64,000 bases of DNA from positions 627,264 through 691,263 of the forward strand of contig NZ_JAFEWE010000002.1 in assembly GCF_017355785.1 (NCBI RefSeq). The letters are read 5' to 3'. The translations under genes and the position numbers were made by a program. This document shows, in pieces, positions 16,891 through 26,547 of the stretch. Each line of letters starts with the position of its first letter. Positions within the stretch are counted from its first letter, which is position 1. Source of the DNA: Desertivirga arenae. Lineage in GTDB: Bacteria; Bacteroidota; Bacteroidia; Sphingobacteriales; Sphingobacteriaceae. The notes under the pieces are model-generated. The model was not told the origin of the DNA and ran no database searches. It worked only from the letters and a program-made list of their open reading frames with translations.

Positions 16891-16925
16891 AAAAAGCGCT
16901 TTTTAAACAAAAAGCGCTTTTTTAT
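16891..16925 (+). terminator. rho-independent terminator
   Basis: A hairpin with AAAAAGCGCT (16891-16900) and AGCGCTTTTT (16913-16922) runs into further T residues, 25 bases after the 58-residue gene. Confidence 0.85.
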
Positions 16926-17027
16926 TTTCATCCTTTCCCATTTCCTAAACCTGTTTCCACCTATTAGCATTTCTCTCCGTATACCAAAATCCTGTCTTAT
17001 ACGTATCTATAATAGAAAGAGGATTTA

Positions 17028-17117
17028 ATGGGATTTGTGCTGATTGTATTCCTTATCATATTTGCCTGGATGGCATACGAAATTGTGACTGCTCCGGTAA
17101 GGAAGGACGAAGAATAA
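17028..17117 (+). CDS. possible 29-residue single-pass membrane peptide
   Basis: The 325-base stretch 16866-17190 holds only the terminator above and this short frame. The peptide starts MGFVLIVFLIIFAWMAYEIV and ends in TAPVRKDEE. It thus has one hydrophobic helix and a short charged tail, the layout of many bacterial small membrane proteins. A purine-rich AAAGAGGA lies just upstream of the ATG. No homologue is known to me and the size allows chance occurrence. Confidence 0.35.
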   Translation: MGFVLIVFLIIFAWMAYEIVTAPVRKDEE

Positions 17118-17190
17118 TTGATATTTTTAATATTAAAGCTTGTGCACGCACTAAGAACAGAACGCACACAAGTTTCCCGGTATAATCATA

Positions 17191-20100
17191 TTACGCTTTA
17201 GCTGCCGAAAGTGCTTCGAGGTAAGAGATCAGTTCCTGTAACTTAATTGGCTTGGATATATAATGGTCCATTCCTGCTTTCAGGCATTCCTCCCGATCCT
17301 CAACCATTGCATTGGCGGTCATTGCCACGATCTGAGGTTGCCGTATAAAATTCTTTCGAATTAACCTCGTAGTCTCCAAACCATCAAGCTCGGGCATCTG
17401 CACATCCATCAGGATGATCTCGTAAAATTCTTTGTCGAGCATATCCAATGCAATCCGGCCATTCTCTGCCAGGTCGGGCTGGTAACCCAACTTATTAAGT
17501 ACTTTAACGATCAATTTCTGATTTACCAAATTATCTTCAGCAACCAGGATTTTAAAAGGATTTTTCGTCGCAAATTCCTCAGAAAGCACTTTTGGTGCTG
17601 CAGGTAAGGCTACAGGCAATTCAACCGCTGATGAAAGTTCTTTTTGAACAACCTTGTACAAATGTTGCTGCTTGACCGGCTTGGTAAGTATAGAAGCAAA
17701 AAGATCAGGATACTTCTTTTTGGTTTCATCACCAATAGAACTCAACAGAATGATCGGCAGCGATGGATAATTTTTCTTTATAAGTTTACTTAGATCAACT
17801 CCATCCATCTCGGGCATTTGCATGTCAGTAACAACGAGGTCGTACTTTTTACCGCTAGATAGAAGCCCTAAAGCATGCTCAGCCGAAGGTGCCAGTTCTG
17901 GCAACAATTTCCACTGCTCCATCTGGAGCCTCAATATCTTTAAATTCGTCTCATTATCGTCAACAACAAGCACCTTTCTGCCTTCCAAACCGGCCAGGTC
18001 ATAATGAAGATCTAACTGGCTACCTTTAGCACTTTGTTCGGCAGCAATGTTGAAGCTGAAAGTGGCACCTTTTCCAAACTCGCTGGAAACCCAAATATCT
18101 CCACCCATTAGCTGGGCAAGTCGCTGACAGATCACCAGTCCAAGCCCTGTTCCACCGTACTTTCTGGTAGTAGAAGAGTCGACCTGAGAAAAGGCCTTGA
18201 ATAAGGATTCTATTTTTTCCTGTGGTATTCCTATGCCTGTATCTTTCACATCAAAGTGCAAATCCAGGCCTTGCCCCTCCCTTTTCCTTCCGCTTACACT
18301 TAAGAACACTTCACCGTGACTTGTGAACTTTATCGCATTTCCTACCAAATTAATGAGGATCTGTCTCAAGCGCAACCCATCAGCGATAACCATAGGAGGA
18401 ATAGACGGATCCAGATGGTAAATCAGGTCAATGCCACTATTAGCTGCCTTACTGGAAAATAGATCCAGAACATCTTCGATACATTGCCTCAAATTAAAAT
18501 CATGGGGATCGAGCTCCATATTGCCCGACTCGATCTTTGAAAAGTCAAGAATATCGTTAATAACATTTAGCAATGCTTCCCCACTGCTATAAATAGTATC
18601 AGCATACTCTCTTTGCTCTTCGTTAAGCTCTGTCTCGCAAAGAAGTGCAGTCATCCCCAAAACTCCATTCATTGGAGTTCGGATCTCGTGACTCATTGTT
18701 GCAAGGAATACACTTTTAGCCTGATTAGCTTTCTCCGCTTCCTGTCGGGCCAATTCGGCCTCTAAACGGGCCTGATTCTCATGCTCCTTTTGATCAAGCA
18801 ATTCGCGATTCACCTCCTGCAATTCTTCCGATTGGCTCTGCAACTCTTCCGACTGGCTTTGCAGTTCTTCCGATTGCGCCTGCAGTTCTTCCGATTTATA
18901 CTGAAGCTCAGTGTTTAACAGCTCAAGATCTTCCTTCTGCTTATTGATCTCTTCTGTGCGTTCTTTCACCAGTTTCTCCAGCTGTTGCTTTTGCTCCGCG
19001 ATCCTTTTTATTCTATATTTATCTCCATAAAGACCAGCGGCAACCACTAAGGTTAGAATGATTACTTTAAACCACCAGGCTTCCCAGAAAGCAGGTTCTA
19101 TAATCACTTTCAGAAGAATTCCTTTTTCATTCCATACACCATCGCTATTTGTTGCTTTTACTGCAAAATAATATTTACCGGGAGGCAAGTTGGTATAGGT
19201 GGCTTTACGCTCATTGCCTACATAGTTCCAATCCTGGTCAAAGCCTTCTAAGCGGTATGCATATTGGACTTTTGCGGCAGAGGAAAACTCAAGGGCTGAA
19301 AACTCGAATGTTATGTACTTCTGATCGGGACCTAACCGAACTTCTTTTGCTTCTGAAATCGACTCCTTTAAGGGAGAGCTTTTTCCTGGCTCTACAGCTT
19401 TGTTATACAAATAAAAGTTTGTTAATACCAGTTGAGGAGGTACAGAATCAACCATGATCCTGTTGGGATAAAAGCTGTTAAAGCCCATTATGCCGCCAAA
19501 AAAGATCTCTCCGTCGCTAGCCTTATAGGATGCATCCCGCAAAAATTCGTTACTCTGTAAGCCATCACTTGTCTGATAGGAAACTACTTTTCCTGTTACA
19601 GGACTGTATTTCGATACACCTTTATTGGTACTCAGCCATAGCTCTCCTTTACTGTCAATTTCAACAGCATTGATGAAATCGTTAGTAAGGCCATCTTTTT
19701 CGCTGACCACCTTAAACTTCTTTGCTTTTGGATTAAAACAATTCAAACCACCTCCTGCAGTTCCAATCCATAGGTTCCCAGAATTGTCAATCGACAAACT
19801 ATTAATAAGATTATTAGACAAGGAATTACGATTTTTAGCGTCATGCTTAAATTGCTGGAAAACCTTGTTTTGTATATTAAAATGAATCAAGCCTTTATCC
19901 GAGCCGATCCATAGGTTCCGGGCATGGTCTTCTACTATATCGTAGATAACATTTGAGGCGATAGTCCTACTATCCCCCGGAGTGCTTCTAAATGCCTTAA
20001 AAGTTCCCGATTTGGGATCAAAAAGGTTTAATCCGCCCATCCAGGTCCCTACCCAAATATTCTTACGACTATCAATGAAAATTGAATAAATTCTATTATC

Positions 20101-21483
20101 TGATAAGGAATTACTATTCGCCTGGTCGTGCTGATAAGTGCTAAACTTCTTTGTTATAAAATTATATACGCTTACTCCCTTATCGTGGGTCCCAAACATT
20201 ACTTCTTCTGTGCTGATCTGGGCAATTGCATTAATATTATTACTAATCAAACCCTTGCCCGCGCTCCCCTGGGTATAATGCTTATAGATACCACCCGGCA
20301 GGATTTCATCCACTCCTGTCTCAGTTCCTACCCAAATATGGCCACGAGAATCTTTTAGAATACACTTAACAAGGTTACTACTAAGGCTGTTAGTCTTCAG
20401 CGCAATAGACTTATAGTGTTTAAATTTGTCTGCCTGTTTACTTAGATAACTAATACCACCACTATTGGTACATAACCATACTGTTCCATCGGCATCCTCA
20501 TAGATATTGCGAACAGTATTATGGGAAAGCGTCCGGCTATCATAGGGATCATTTTTATATACGGAAAACCTCTTTTGAACGGGGTCATAAATAGACAAGC
20601 CTTCAGCTTCAGACCCTATCCACAAGCGACCGTCGCGCGTTTCGGCCAGGGCAATAAGATGATTACTTCCAATCGAATGATGATCAGCAGGATTGTTTTT
20701 GAAACTGGAAAAAGACTTGGATAAGGGATTAAATAAAGATAGCCCCCCCCCTTCTGTTGCAGCCCAAATGTTTCCTCTGCTGTCTCTGAGTATCTTTTTT
20801 ACGTTTTTCGCTCCTATACTTCCCGGATCAGATGGATTATAGAGATAATTGGTAAAGGTGCTCTTACTTGGATCAAAGATGCTTATTCCGGCATTTGCTG
20901 TTCCTAACCATAGCTTATTATTGATCTCGGTGATTGAATTTATATCCTCATCTCCTATCGATCCTGAATCGCCATCCCGATGCAAATATTCTTTATAGGT
21001 ACCCTTTGATGGGTTAAAAAGGAAGAAACCACTTTTGCTTCCTATCCATATCCTGTTTCTGGAATCCTGATAGATAACCTTCACATGAAGTGTCTTCTTG
21101 TAGGGATAATGAATAAAATTATCGTTTAAGGGATCATAGCGATCCAGACCAGCATTACTACCAACCCAAAGAATGCCTTGCCTATCCAGAAAAAGGCTGC
21201 TAAGATAATTGCTGGATACGCTATGGGGATTTTCAGGATCATAGCGATATACCTTAAAATCATTACCATCATAACGATTGAGTCCATCGCGGGTGGTGAT
21301 CCATAAGAAACCCCGTTTGTCCTTTACAACACTCGTAACATTACTTTGCGATAAACCATTCCTCGTGGTTATTCTTCTAAACCTCAAATCTACATCCTGA
21401 GAATAAACCAGCACAGGAAACAGCATTAAGGCAAGAAGAGTTGCGAAATATAACCTTATATTTTTTGTATAACCTTTATGCAT
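17191..21483 (-). CDS. two-component propeller hybrid histidine kinase with two REC domains
   Basis: The 1430-residue protein opens with a signal peptide ([20 protein letters not shown]). It has periplasmic Reg_prop beta-propeller repeats (about residues 30-680, IWVGT/LWIGS motifs), a Y_Y_Y domain (about 720-785), one membrane helix (about 795-815), a coiled coil with SEELQ repeats (about 820-900), HisKA (about 920-990, phospho-acceptor in [10 protein letters not shown]), HATPase (about 1030-1145) and two REC domains (about 1167-1285 and 1309-1427, aspartates in [11 protein letters not shown] and [11 protein letters not shown]). Unlike classic hybrid two-component systems it lacks an AraC DNA-binding domain, so output must pass elsewhere. 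I chose the ATG at 21483 over a TTG at 21546 because it begins the signal peptide. Confidence 0.93.
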   Translation of the reverse strand: MHKGYTKNIRLYFATLLALMLFPVLVYSQDVDLRFRRITTRNGLSQSNVTSVVKDKRGFLWITTRDGLNRYDGNDFKVYRYDPENPHSVSSNYLSSLFLDRQGILWVGSNAGLDRYDPLNDNFIHYPYKKTLHVKVIYQDSRNRIWIGSKSGFFLFNPSKGTYKEYLHRDGDSGSIGDEDINSITEINNKLWLGTANAGISIFDPSKSTFTNYLYNPSDPGSIGAKNVKKILRDSRGNIWAATEGGGLSLFNPLSKSFSSFKNNPADHHSIGSNHLIALAETRDGRLWIGSEAEGLSIYDPVQKRFSVYKNDPYDSRTLSHNTVRNIYEDADGTVWLCTNSGGISYLSKQADKFKHYKSIALKTNSLSSNLVKCILKDSRGHIWVGTETGVDEILPGGIYKHYTQGSAGKGLISNNINAIAQISTEEVMFGTHDKGVSVYNFITKKFSTYQHDQANSNSLSDNRIYSIFIDSRKNIWVGTWMGGLNLFDPKSGTFKAFRSTPGDSRTIASNVIYDIVEDHARNLWIGSDKGLIHFNIQNKVFQQFKHDAKNRNSLSNNLINSLSIDNSGNLWIGTAGGGLNCFNPKAKKFKVVSEKDGLTNDFINAVEIDSKGELWLSTNKGVSKYSPVTGKVVSYQTSDGLQSNEFLRDASYKASDGEIFFGGIMGFNSFYPNRIMVDSVPPQLVLTNFYLYNKAVEPGKSSPLKESISEAKEVRLGPDQKYITFEFSALEFSSAAKVQYAYRLEGFDQDWNYVGNERKATYTNLPPGKYYFAVKATNSDGVWNEKGILLKVIIEPAFWEAWWFKVIILTLVVAAGLYGDKYRIKRIAEQKQQLEKLVKERTEEINKQKEDLELLNTELQYKSEELQAQSEELQSQSEELQSQSEELQEVNRELLDQKEHENQARLEAELARQEAEKANQAKSVFLATMSHEIRTPMNGVLGMTALLCETELNEEQREYADTIYSSGEALLNVINDILDFSKIESGNMELDPHDFNLRQCIEDVLDLFSSKAANSGIDLIYHLDPSIPPMVIADGLRLRQILINLVGNAIKFTSHGEVFLSVSGRKREGQGLDLHFDVKDTGIGIPQEKIESLFKAFSQVDSSTTRKYGGTGLGLVICQRLAQLMGGDIWVSSEFGKGATFSFNIAAEQSAKGSQLDLHYDLAGLEGRKVLVVDDNETNLKILRLQMEQWKLLPELAPSAEHALGLLSSGKKYDLVVTDMQMPEMDGVDLSKLIKKNYPSLPIILLSSIGDETKKKYPDLFASILTKPVKQQHLYKVVQKELSSAVELPVALPAAPKVLSEEFATKNPFKILVAEDNLVNQKLIVKVLNKLGYQPDLAENGRIALDMLDKEFYEIILMDVQMPELDGLETTRLIRKNFIRQPQIVAMTANAMVEDREECLKAGMDHYISKPIKLQELISYLEALSAAKA
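20743..20751. repeat. nine-base G/C homopolymer inside the hybrid kinase gene
   Basis: Nine consecutive C residues on the plus strand (G9 on the coding strand) encode three glycines of an [10 protein letters not shown] segment in the propeller. Slippage of one base would frameshift the kinase at about residue 245 of 1430. Such tracts drive phase variation in other bacteria; here that is inference. Confidence 0.9.
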
Positions 21484-21556
21484 AAAAAGGAAACAAGCTA
21501 TATCAAAACCTCCTAAGCATGGGGACTTTAGAAGCCTAAGGTCCAATCAGTACTTC

Positions 21557-22138
21557 TTAAATATTGATAGTGACGTGAAAAATGTTGGTATTCGAAGATG
21601 AATCGCGGACATAGTAGAACTGATCCGATACTTTAGTAAGAATCATCAGTCCATAATGCTCCATCAGGTTCGTGTCCAGATTCACACTTTCAATCGGGAA
21701 CTCTTCCAGTTCGAAGGCAATTCGGTTTTCGTTCTGGATCACTGCATGAAGGAGAGAAAAATCATCATTGTAGATCTTTATCTTTTCACCGATATATTGT
21801 TTAGATAAAGGCCAGCTAATAGGAGGCCAATCTGTGTAATGTTCCAGATAAAAAGGCCTGCCTTTATCTAATTTGACCAGTTCGATCTTCTGATCTTCTA
21901 TAATCACTGAAATGGAAGAAGTATTGGTATTCGAGTGCTTGACAGCATTAGTAAGCAATTCAATCAGAGCCTGTTTGCAATTACTGATCTTATCTTCGTA
22001 AATTTCAGAGGGGAAATGGATTTTTATAAAAGAAATAATTTCGTTCAACAACGAATACATGACCTTCGAGTCATTCGAAAAGAGGAACTCTCTTTCAATA
22101 TGCGTTGCTGAGGAAAGTTTATTCTTATGCAAAAACAT
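21557..22138 (-). CDS. HATPase switch kinase, RsbW/anti-sigma type
   Basis: This 193-residue protein has a GHKL ATPase N-box (ALIELLTNAVKHSN, N64) and an LDKGRPF segment in place of the usual D-x-G-x-G, followed by a weak C-terminal GLMILTKVSDQFYYV segment resembling the last strand of serine kinases such as RsbW. In partner switching such a kinase phosphorylates a STAS protein and sequesters a target. The gene overlaps the end of the STAS gene by 14 bases, which argues for a matched pair. The altered ATP-lid region may mean weak activity. The target, sigma factor or other, is not nearby. Confidence 0.75.
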   Translation of the reverse strand: MFLHKNKLSSATHIEREFLFSNDSKVMYSLLNEIISFIKIHFPSEIYEDKISNCKQALIELLTNAVKHSNTNTSSISVIIEDQKIELVKLDKGRPFYLEHYTDWPPISWPLSKQYIGEKIKIYNDDFSLLHAVIQNENRIAFELEEFPIESVNLDTNLMEHYGLMILTKVSDQFYYVRDSSSNTNIFHVTINI

Positions 22139-22451
22139 CCGGGACGGTATTGTAAACTTTAAAAACCTTGTTCATTCTTATCAGGCTGAACAAATTACTT
22201 ATATCCTTATTAAGTTGAGCTACTGCGATATCGCCCCCTTTTGACATCGCGTACTTCAATACTGACACCAAAGCGCCCAGAAACGAACTGTCCACATAAA
22301 CAACGTTTTCAAAACTTACTACAATCTGGCTGTTACCCTTATCCACCAACTGCAACATTTCTGTTTTAAATTGATCAGCTACATCCAGGTTGGCTTCCTT
22401 GATTAATAGTTTTGCAACTGTGTAATTATTGTGTTGTGAGGTTTCTAACAT
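22125..22451 (-). CDS. STAS-domain anti-anti-sigma factor
   Basis: This 108-residue protein is a single STAS domain. The phosphorylatable serine motif reads VYVDSSFLGALVSV (D54, S55, S56), matching the DSSGLG of SpoIIAA and RsbV apart from F for G. The first half supplies the TVAKLLIKEANLDVA strands. The serine is expected to be phosphorylated by the switch kinase and dephosphorylated by a PP2C enzyme, both encoded on either side. It starts 10 bases after the phosphatase stop. Confidence 0.85.
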   Translation of the reverse strand: MLETSQHNNYTVAKLLIKEANLDVADQFKTEMLQLVDKGNSQIVVSFENVVYVDSSFLGALVSVLKYAMSKGGDIAVAQLNKDISNLFSLIRMNKVFKVYNTVPDVFA

Positions 22452-22461
22452 TTTATATTTT

Positions 22462-23601
22462 TTATTTTCTTTCGATGAATAGCAAGCTACAGTCGTCTAC
22501 AAGCTCTTTACTCTTTTCTTCCGAAAAAGTTACACTTTTTATCATTTCAAGCGTTCCTTCGTTTCCGAGTATAGGTTGAATTAAATTAAAGAACAAATCG
22601 TAATCACTCTTCTTTTCGCCGTTCTCTTCGAAATCAATCATCCCGTCGGATACAACGATGAGTTGATCACCAGGCAAAAGTTCCATTACCTCTTCATTAT
22701 ACTGACCTTCAAGCATAACCCCTAGTAATAATCCTGAAGAATTAACGGTTACGCTCTTCTTTTCATTTGCTTTATACCAAATCAAGGGCAGGTCGCCGGC
22801 ACCAGAATAATAAACCTTTCCAGTTTCGTGCTCTATCATAAGCAATGACAGTGTCGATAGAACATCTCCCAGTACCGGGTCCATAAATATTACTTTATTA
22901 ATTTTCTGTATGATACTGGCAGTGGATAGGTCTCCGTCGAAAACACAAAGCCTGATGGCAGAGCGGATATAGCTAAGGAAGTTGAAGGAAAAGAACCAGG
23001 CTCCCCATTTCTTACCCATAACATCGCCAAGTACCATAAAAGTGAAGCGATTATCGATGCGTATAAAGTCTATAAAATCTCCCCCGGGATAATCCTCAAA
23101 GCTTTTGTAAAGGAAGTTAACCTTGAAACCTTCTACAGAGGGTGGTTCTGAAGGAACAGAACTTAGGTTTAAGGCTTCTGCGGCAACCCGGATTTCATTC
23201 ATTGATTTTTCGTGCTGCTTGCGAATAGCTTGTAAAATATTATTAAGTTTTGAAACTACCAGGGCAACCGGTGTCTCTTTATCAATATAATCTACAGCCA
23301 GCATGTCCAACCCTCTCTGAATCATATCGCGGTCAGTATATGAGGTTAAAAAAACGAAGGGAATATTTTTGAGTCGTTTATCATTCAAAACGATTGATCT
23401 GAATTCAAAACCATCAGCTCCGGGCATTTGATAATCAGAAAGAATAATATCAGGAAGCTCTGTTTTTAAAATCTCTAATGCGTCTGCAACTGAACTGGCT
23501 GATAAACACTGGAACCCCTCGGTACTTAAAGCCTTATCAAAGAGCATCAGGATAAACCGGTCATCATCAACTAGCAGAATCTTCTTTTGGGATTGAGGCA
23601 T
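22462..23601 (-). CDS. response regulator with PP2C (SpoIIE) phosphatase output
   Basis: The 379-residue protein has an N-terminal REC domain (about residues 5-125, acidic pair in LLVDDDRF, acceptor in IILSDYQMPGADG, lysine in YIDKET) joined by a helical linker (about 125-165) to a SpoIIE-type PP2C phosphatase (about 175-378, with GGDFIDFIRI, LGDVMGKKWGA, YSGAGDLPLIW and VVSDGMIDFEE metal motifs). This is an RsbU/RsbP-like activator whose phosphatase is set by phosphorylation. It is predicted to act on the adjacent STAS protein. It starts 5 bases after the stop of the membrane coiled-coil gene. Confidence 0.92.
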   Translation of the reverse strand: MPQSQKKILLVDDDRFILMLFDKALSTEGFQCLSASSVADALEILKTELPDIILSDYQMPGADGFEFRSIVLNDKRLKNIPFVFLTSYTDRDMIQRGLDMLAVDYIDKETPVALVVSKLNNILQAIRKQHEKSMNEIRVAAEALNLSSVPSEPPSVEGFKVNFLYKSFEDYPGGDFIDFIRIDNRFTFMVLGDVMGKKWGAWFFSFNFLSYIRSAIRLCVFDGDLSTASIIQKINKVIFMDPVLGDVLSTLSLLMIEHETGKVYYSGAGDLPLIWYKANEKKSVTVNSSGLLLGVMLEGQYNEEVMELLPGDQLIVVSDGMIDFEENGEKKSDYDLFFNLIQPILGNEGTLEMIKSVTFSEEKSKELVDDCSLLFIERK

Positions 23602-23606
23602 ATAAT

Positions 23607-24146
23607 TTAGTCGGCACTATTATTATTAGTACGGATAATAGACCGGATGAGCAAATATACACCAGCCAACACAATTAAGAGAGCAATTAAATCCATTAAT
23701 GTAAAGCCATCATCAGTTGTGAAATGATAGATGGTGAACATTTCGAATTCCGCAGGCTGAGGAAGTACAATAAGCGAAAAACCCAGGGTAATCAGAACAA
23801 TGGATGTAAGCATTAATACAAATTTCAACAAGCGCTCGGCATATAAGTATTTTTTTGAAGCCTTACTGTCAACCTGGTAGGTAGAAAGAAGGTTTTCAAG
23901 ATCATCTGCCATTTCAAGTCGTGATGACCATGGATCGTCTAATTTTTGAAATGCCTTAAATCGGTCTTCTTCTTTTGATAACGCAGTATTGAATTTAGTT
24001 TGCAGACGCTGTACGGTGGCGCTGTCCAGATCACTCTCATTCAAAAGAAGGATCAGTTCATCCAGCTTTTGTTCAATCGACACTACATTTTTATCCAGCT
24101 CCGCAAAGCGCGCTACTTGTTGATCCAGGCTATTTCTCTTTTCCAA
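23607..24146 (-). CDS. coiled-coil protein with two membrane segments, unknown function
   Basis: This 179-residue protein has a cytoplasmic helical N-terminal half rich in Glu, Asp, Leu and Gln (coiled-coil character, about residues 8-75) and two membrane segments near the C-terminus (about 108-128 LLKFVLMLTSIVLITLGF and 150-168 LMDLIALLIVLAGVYLLI) with a short loop between them. I recognise no family. It is the first gene of the partner-switching operon and may be its membrane anchor or sensor. The start is a TTG at 24146; no in-frame ATG lies between the upstream stop and that codon. Confidence 0.6.
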   Translation of the reverse strand: MEKRNSLDQQVARFAELDKNVVSIEQKLDELILLLNESDLDSATVQRLQTKFNTALSKEEDRFKAFQKLDDPWSSRLEMADDLENLLSTYQVDSKASKKYLYAERLLKFVLMLTSIVLITLGFSLIVLPQPAEFEMFTIYHFTTDDGFTLMDLIALLIVLAGVYLLIRSIIRTNNNSAD

Positions 24147-24213
24147 ACCGCTTTTTTAATTTAAATTGTATCTTCCCCGTATAAATAGCGTAAAAAGTGT
24201 TTTTCGGATTTAA

Positions 24214-25134
24214 ATGAATAAAGTTTCAGTTATTACTGTTAATTACAACCAGCCTAAAGTAACAGAAGAGCTTCTTCACTCTATTTCGCTATTGAACCGG
24301 TATCCTGATATTGAAATTATAGTAGTTGATAACGGCAGCAAAAATGATCCTGTACCAGAATGGATTTCAAAATATCCCGATGTAGCGTTTATACGCTCTG
24401 ATGAGAACTTAGGTTTTGCCGGAGGGAATAATCTTGGTATTGAAGCAGCCACGGGCGACTATCTCTTCCTCGTTAATAACGACACGGAGTTTACCCCTGG
24501 TTTGATAGAGACCCTCGTTTCTGTCCTTGATAAAAATCCCAGAGTTGGTATGGTTTCTCCTAAAATACGTTTTTTTGATCAGCCGGATACCTTGCAATAT
24601 GTCGGATTCACATCAATGAATTTTAATACAGCGAGGAATAAGACTGTAGGTGAATTTGAAATTGATAAGGGACAGTACGATAATGTAACTGGCCTTACAG
24701 GTTTTGCCCATGGCGCTGCCATGATGGTAAGGATGTCTGCTATCAAAAAAGCGGGTCTTATGTTTCAGCACTTTTTCCTCTATTATGAGGAAATGGACTG
24801 GTGCGAACGTATTAAAAAAGCAGGATTTGAAATTTGGGTTGAACCCCGCGCCCTGATCTATCATAAAGAATCCGTTTCAGTTGGCAAGAAAAGTCCTTTA
24901 AAAGAGTTTTTCATGAACAGGAATAGAATTCTTTTTATCCGAAGAAATGCGCCGGTACTCTCCAGATTAATATTCTATTGCCATTTTGGACTTCTGGTTT
25001 CACCGAGGAACTTGCTTAAGTATGTGAAGGAAGGTCGAATGGATCTGGCTAAGCAGCTTTTCAGGGCCATTTGGTGGAATATTACTCATAAAAAGAACAG
25101 CAGCGAATTAGGCTTTCCCATCAATAAAATCTAA
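24214..25134 (+). CDS. glycosyltransferase family 2 (rhamnosyltransferase-like)
   Basis: This 306-residue GT-A enzyme has VSVITVNYNQPKVTEELL at its start, the nucleotide-binding IIVVDNGSKND near residue 38, NLGFAGGNNLGIEAA, a divalent-metal NNDTEF (about residue 91) and the acceptor-side FLYYEEMDWCERIKKAGF (catalytic ED-like region, about 190). These are the marks of the rhamnosyl/galactosyltransferase branch of GT2 found in O-antigen or exopolysaccharide loci. It forms a pair with the next gene, 23 bases downstream. The donor sugar cannot be told. Confidence 0.88.
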   Translation: MNKVSVITVNYNQPKVTEELLHSISLLNRYPDIEIIVVDNGSKNDPVPEWISKYPDVAFIRSDENLGFAGGNNLGIEAATGDYLFLVNNDTEFTPGLIETLVSVLDKNPRVGMVSPKIRFFDQPDTLQYVGFTSMNFNTARNKTVGEFEIDKGQYDNVTGLTGFAHGAAMMVRMSAIKKAGLMFQHFFLYYEEMDWCERIKKAGFEIWVEPRALIYHKESVSVGKKSPLKEFFMNRNRILFIRRNAPVLSRLIFYCHFGLLVSPRNLLKYVKEGRMDLAKQLFRAIWWNITHKKNSSELGFPINKI

Positions 25135-25157
25135 CATCTCAACAGACCTTTTATAGA

Positions 25158-26333
25158 ATGAAATTTACTTTCTGGCTATCCCTGTTTATCGTTTTTTATA
25201 CCTTTCTGGGCTACGGTATTCTCTTATATTTTCTGATAAAAATACGACGTTCAGTTAAAGGCAAAAGGCCGATACCTGAGGTCGATTTTCAAGACCTTCC
25301 AACATGTACTCTGGTTATTGCTGCCTACAATGAGGAGGGATTTATAAGGGAAAAGATCAGCAATACACTTCAACTCGCCTATCCTGAGGGAAAGTTGGAT
25401 ATATTATTTGTGACCGATGGATCGAATGACAGGACACCAGATATTATTGGCGAGTTCCCTCAATTGAAATTGATGCATCGTCCTGAACGAAGCGGAAAAA
25501 TCGCGGCAGTACACAGGGCTGTAGAACAAGTCCATACTGACGTTATCGTCTTTACAGATGCTAACACTTATCTAAATAAAGAGGCGCTTATTACTATCTG
25601 TCGTCATTACGCAGATCCTAAGGTGGGTGCTGTAGCTGGTGAGAAGCGTGTAATGGCCGGAGAAGAAGCAGATGCGAGTGCAGCCGGGGAAGGTTTCTAC
25701 TGGAAGTATGAATCTACACTGAAAAAATGGGATTCCGAGTTGTATTCCGTTGTGGGTGCCGCCGGAGAACTCTTTAGCGTTAGAAAAAGTTTATATCAGC
25801 CTGTTAGTAAAGACGCTATTCTTGATGACTTTATGATTTCAATGCTGATAGCTGAGAAAGGATACAGAATCATATATGAACCCGAAGCCTATGCCTCCGA
25901 AACTGCATCAGCGGATGTTTCCGAAGAGCTAAAAAGAAAGGTAAGGATTGCCGCAGGCGGAATTCAGTCCATCATCTGGCTCAAGGGTTTGTTTAATATT
26001 TTCAAGTACGGCACCTTAAGCTTTCAGTACATTAGTCACCGGGTACTACGCTGGACAATTACCCCTTTCTTATTAATCCTTGCCTTTATACTGAACGTGC
26101 TTATAGCCCTGCAGCCTGAGGAGTTGCTTTTTCAACTACTCTTGCTTGCCCAGATCTTATTTTATCTGATGGCATTTATCGGCTACCTATTTGAGAAGAA
26201 GAATTTAAGGATTAAGATCCTGTTCATACCCTATTATTTCTGTGTAATGAATTATGCGGTACTTGCAGGAATTATAAGATATTTCAGAAAGCAACAAAGT
26301 GCTGTCTGGGAAAAAGCGAAAAGAAAAGAATAA
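25158..26333 (+). CDS. membrane-bound processive-type glycosyltransferase family 2
   Basis: This 391-residue protein has an N-terminal membrane helix (about residues 2-25), a cytoplasmic GT2 domain (about 45-270: CTLVIAAYNEEGFIREK, DGSNDRT, VIVFTDANTYL, ILDDFMISMLIAEKGY) and about three C-terminal membrane helices (290-375). The layout resembles cellulose or hyaluronan synthases and poly-N-acetylglucosamine IcaA. The usual QxxRW motif is not clear here, so a processive role is uncertain. It is followed by a terminator. Probably involved in extracellular polysaccharide synthesis or transfer to a lipid carrier. Confidence 0.85.
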   Translation: MKFTFWLSLFIVFYTFLGYGILLYFLIKIRRSVKGKRPIPEVDFQDLPTCTLVIAAYNEEGFIREKISNTLQLAYPEGKLDILFVTDGSNDRTPDIIGEFPQLKLMHRPERSGKIAAVHRAVEQVHTDVIVFTDANTYLNKEALITICRHYADPKVGAVAGEKRVMAGEEADASAAGEGFYWKYESTLKKWDSELYSVVGAAGELFSVRKSLYQPVSKDAILDDFMISMLIAEKGYRIIYEPEAYASETASADVSEELKRKVRIAAGGIQSIIWLKGLFNIFKYGTLSFQYISHRVLRWTITPFLLILAFILNVLIALQPEELLFQLLLLAQILFYLMAFIGYLFEKKNLRIKILFIPYYFCVMNYAVLAGIIRYFRKQQSAVWEKAKRKE

Positions 26334-26340
26334 GGAAAAA

Positions 26341-26371
26341 AGAGCCAGTTGATAGGCAAACAACTGGCTCT
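26341..26371 (+). terminator. hairpin terminator after the GT2 pair
   Basis: Perfect 11-base arms (AGAGCCAGTTG and CAACTGGCTCT) enclose a 9-base loop and lie 8 bases after the stop at 26333. The T run is short, so this could also act as a bidirectional or weak terminator. Confidence 0.65.
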
Positions 26372-26547
26372 TAACTTCATACAAAACACAGCCGCATCTA
26401 CCATAAATTTTCCTGCCGCAAAACGCGTCTTTCTCCATTTTTCCAAAACCAAACACCTCCGTTTTCTGTTATCTTTCATTCTACCAAAAAGAGTAACATG
26501 CTTGTAAAGGGGCTATTTTTTGATCAAGAGATGAACTTTGCCATATA

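Noticed and set aside
17191..21483. Classic HTCS regulator of the arabinan locus
   Set aside because: No AraC-type DNA-binding domain is present at its C-terminus, and it lies 16 kb from the locus with unrelated neighbours.
21484..21546. TTG start of the hybrid kinase at 21546
   Set aside because: It would put 21 residues before the signal peptide; the ATG at 21483 begins the signal directly.
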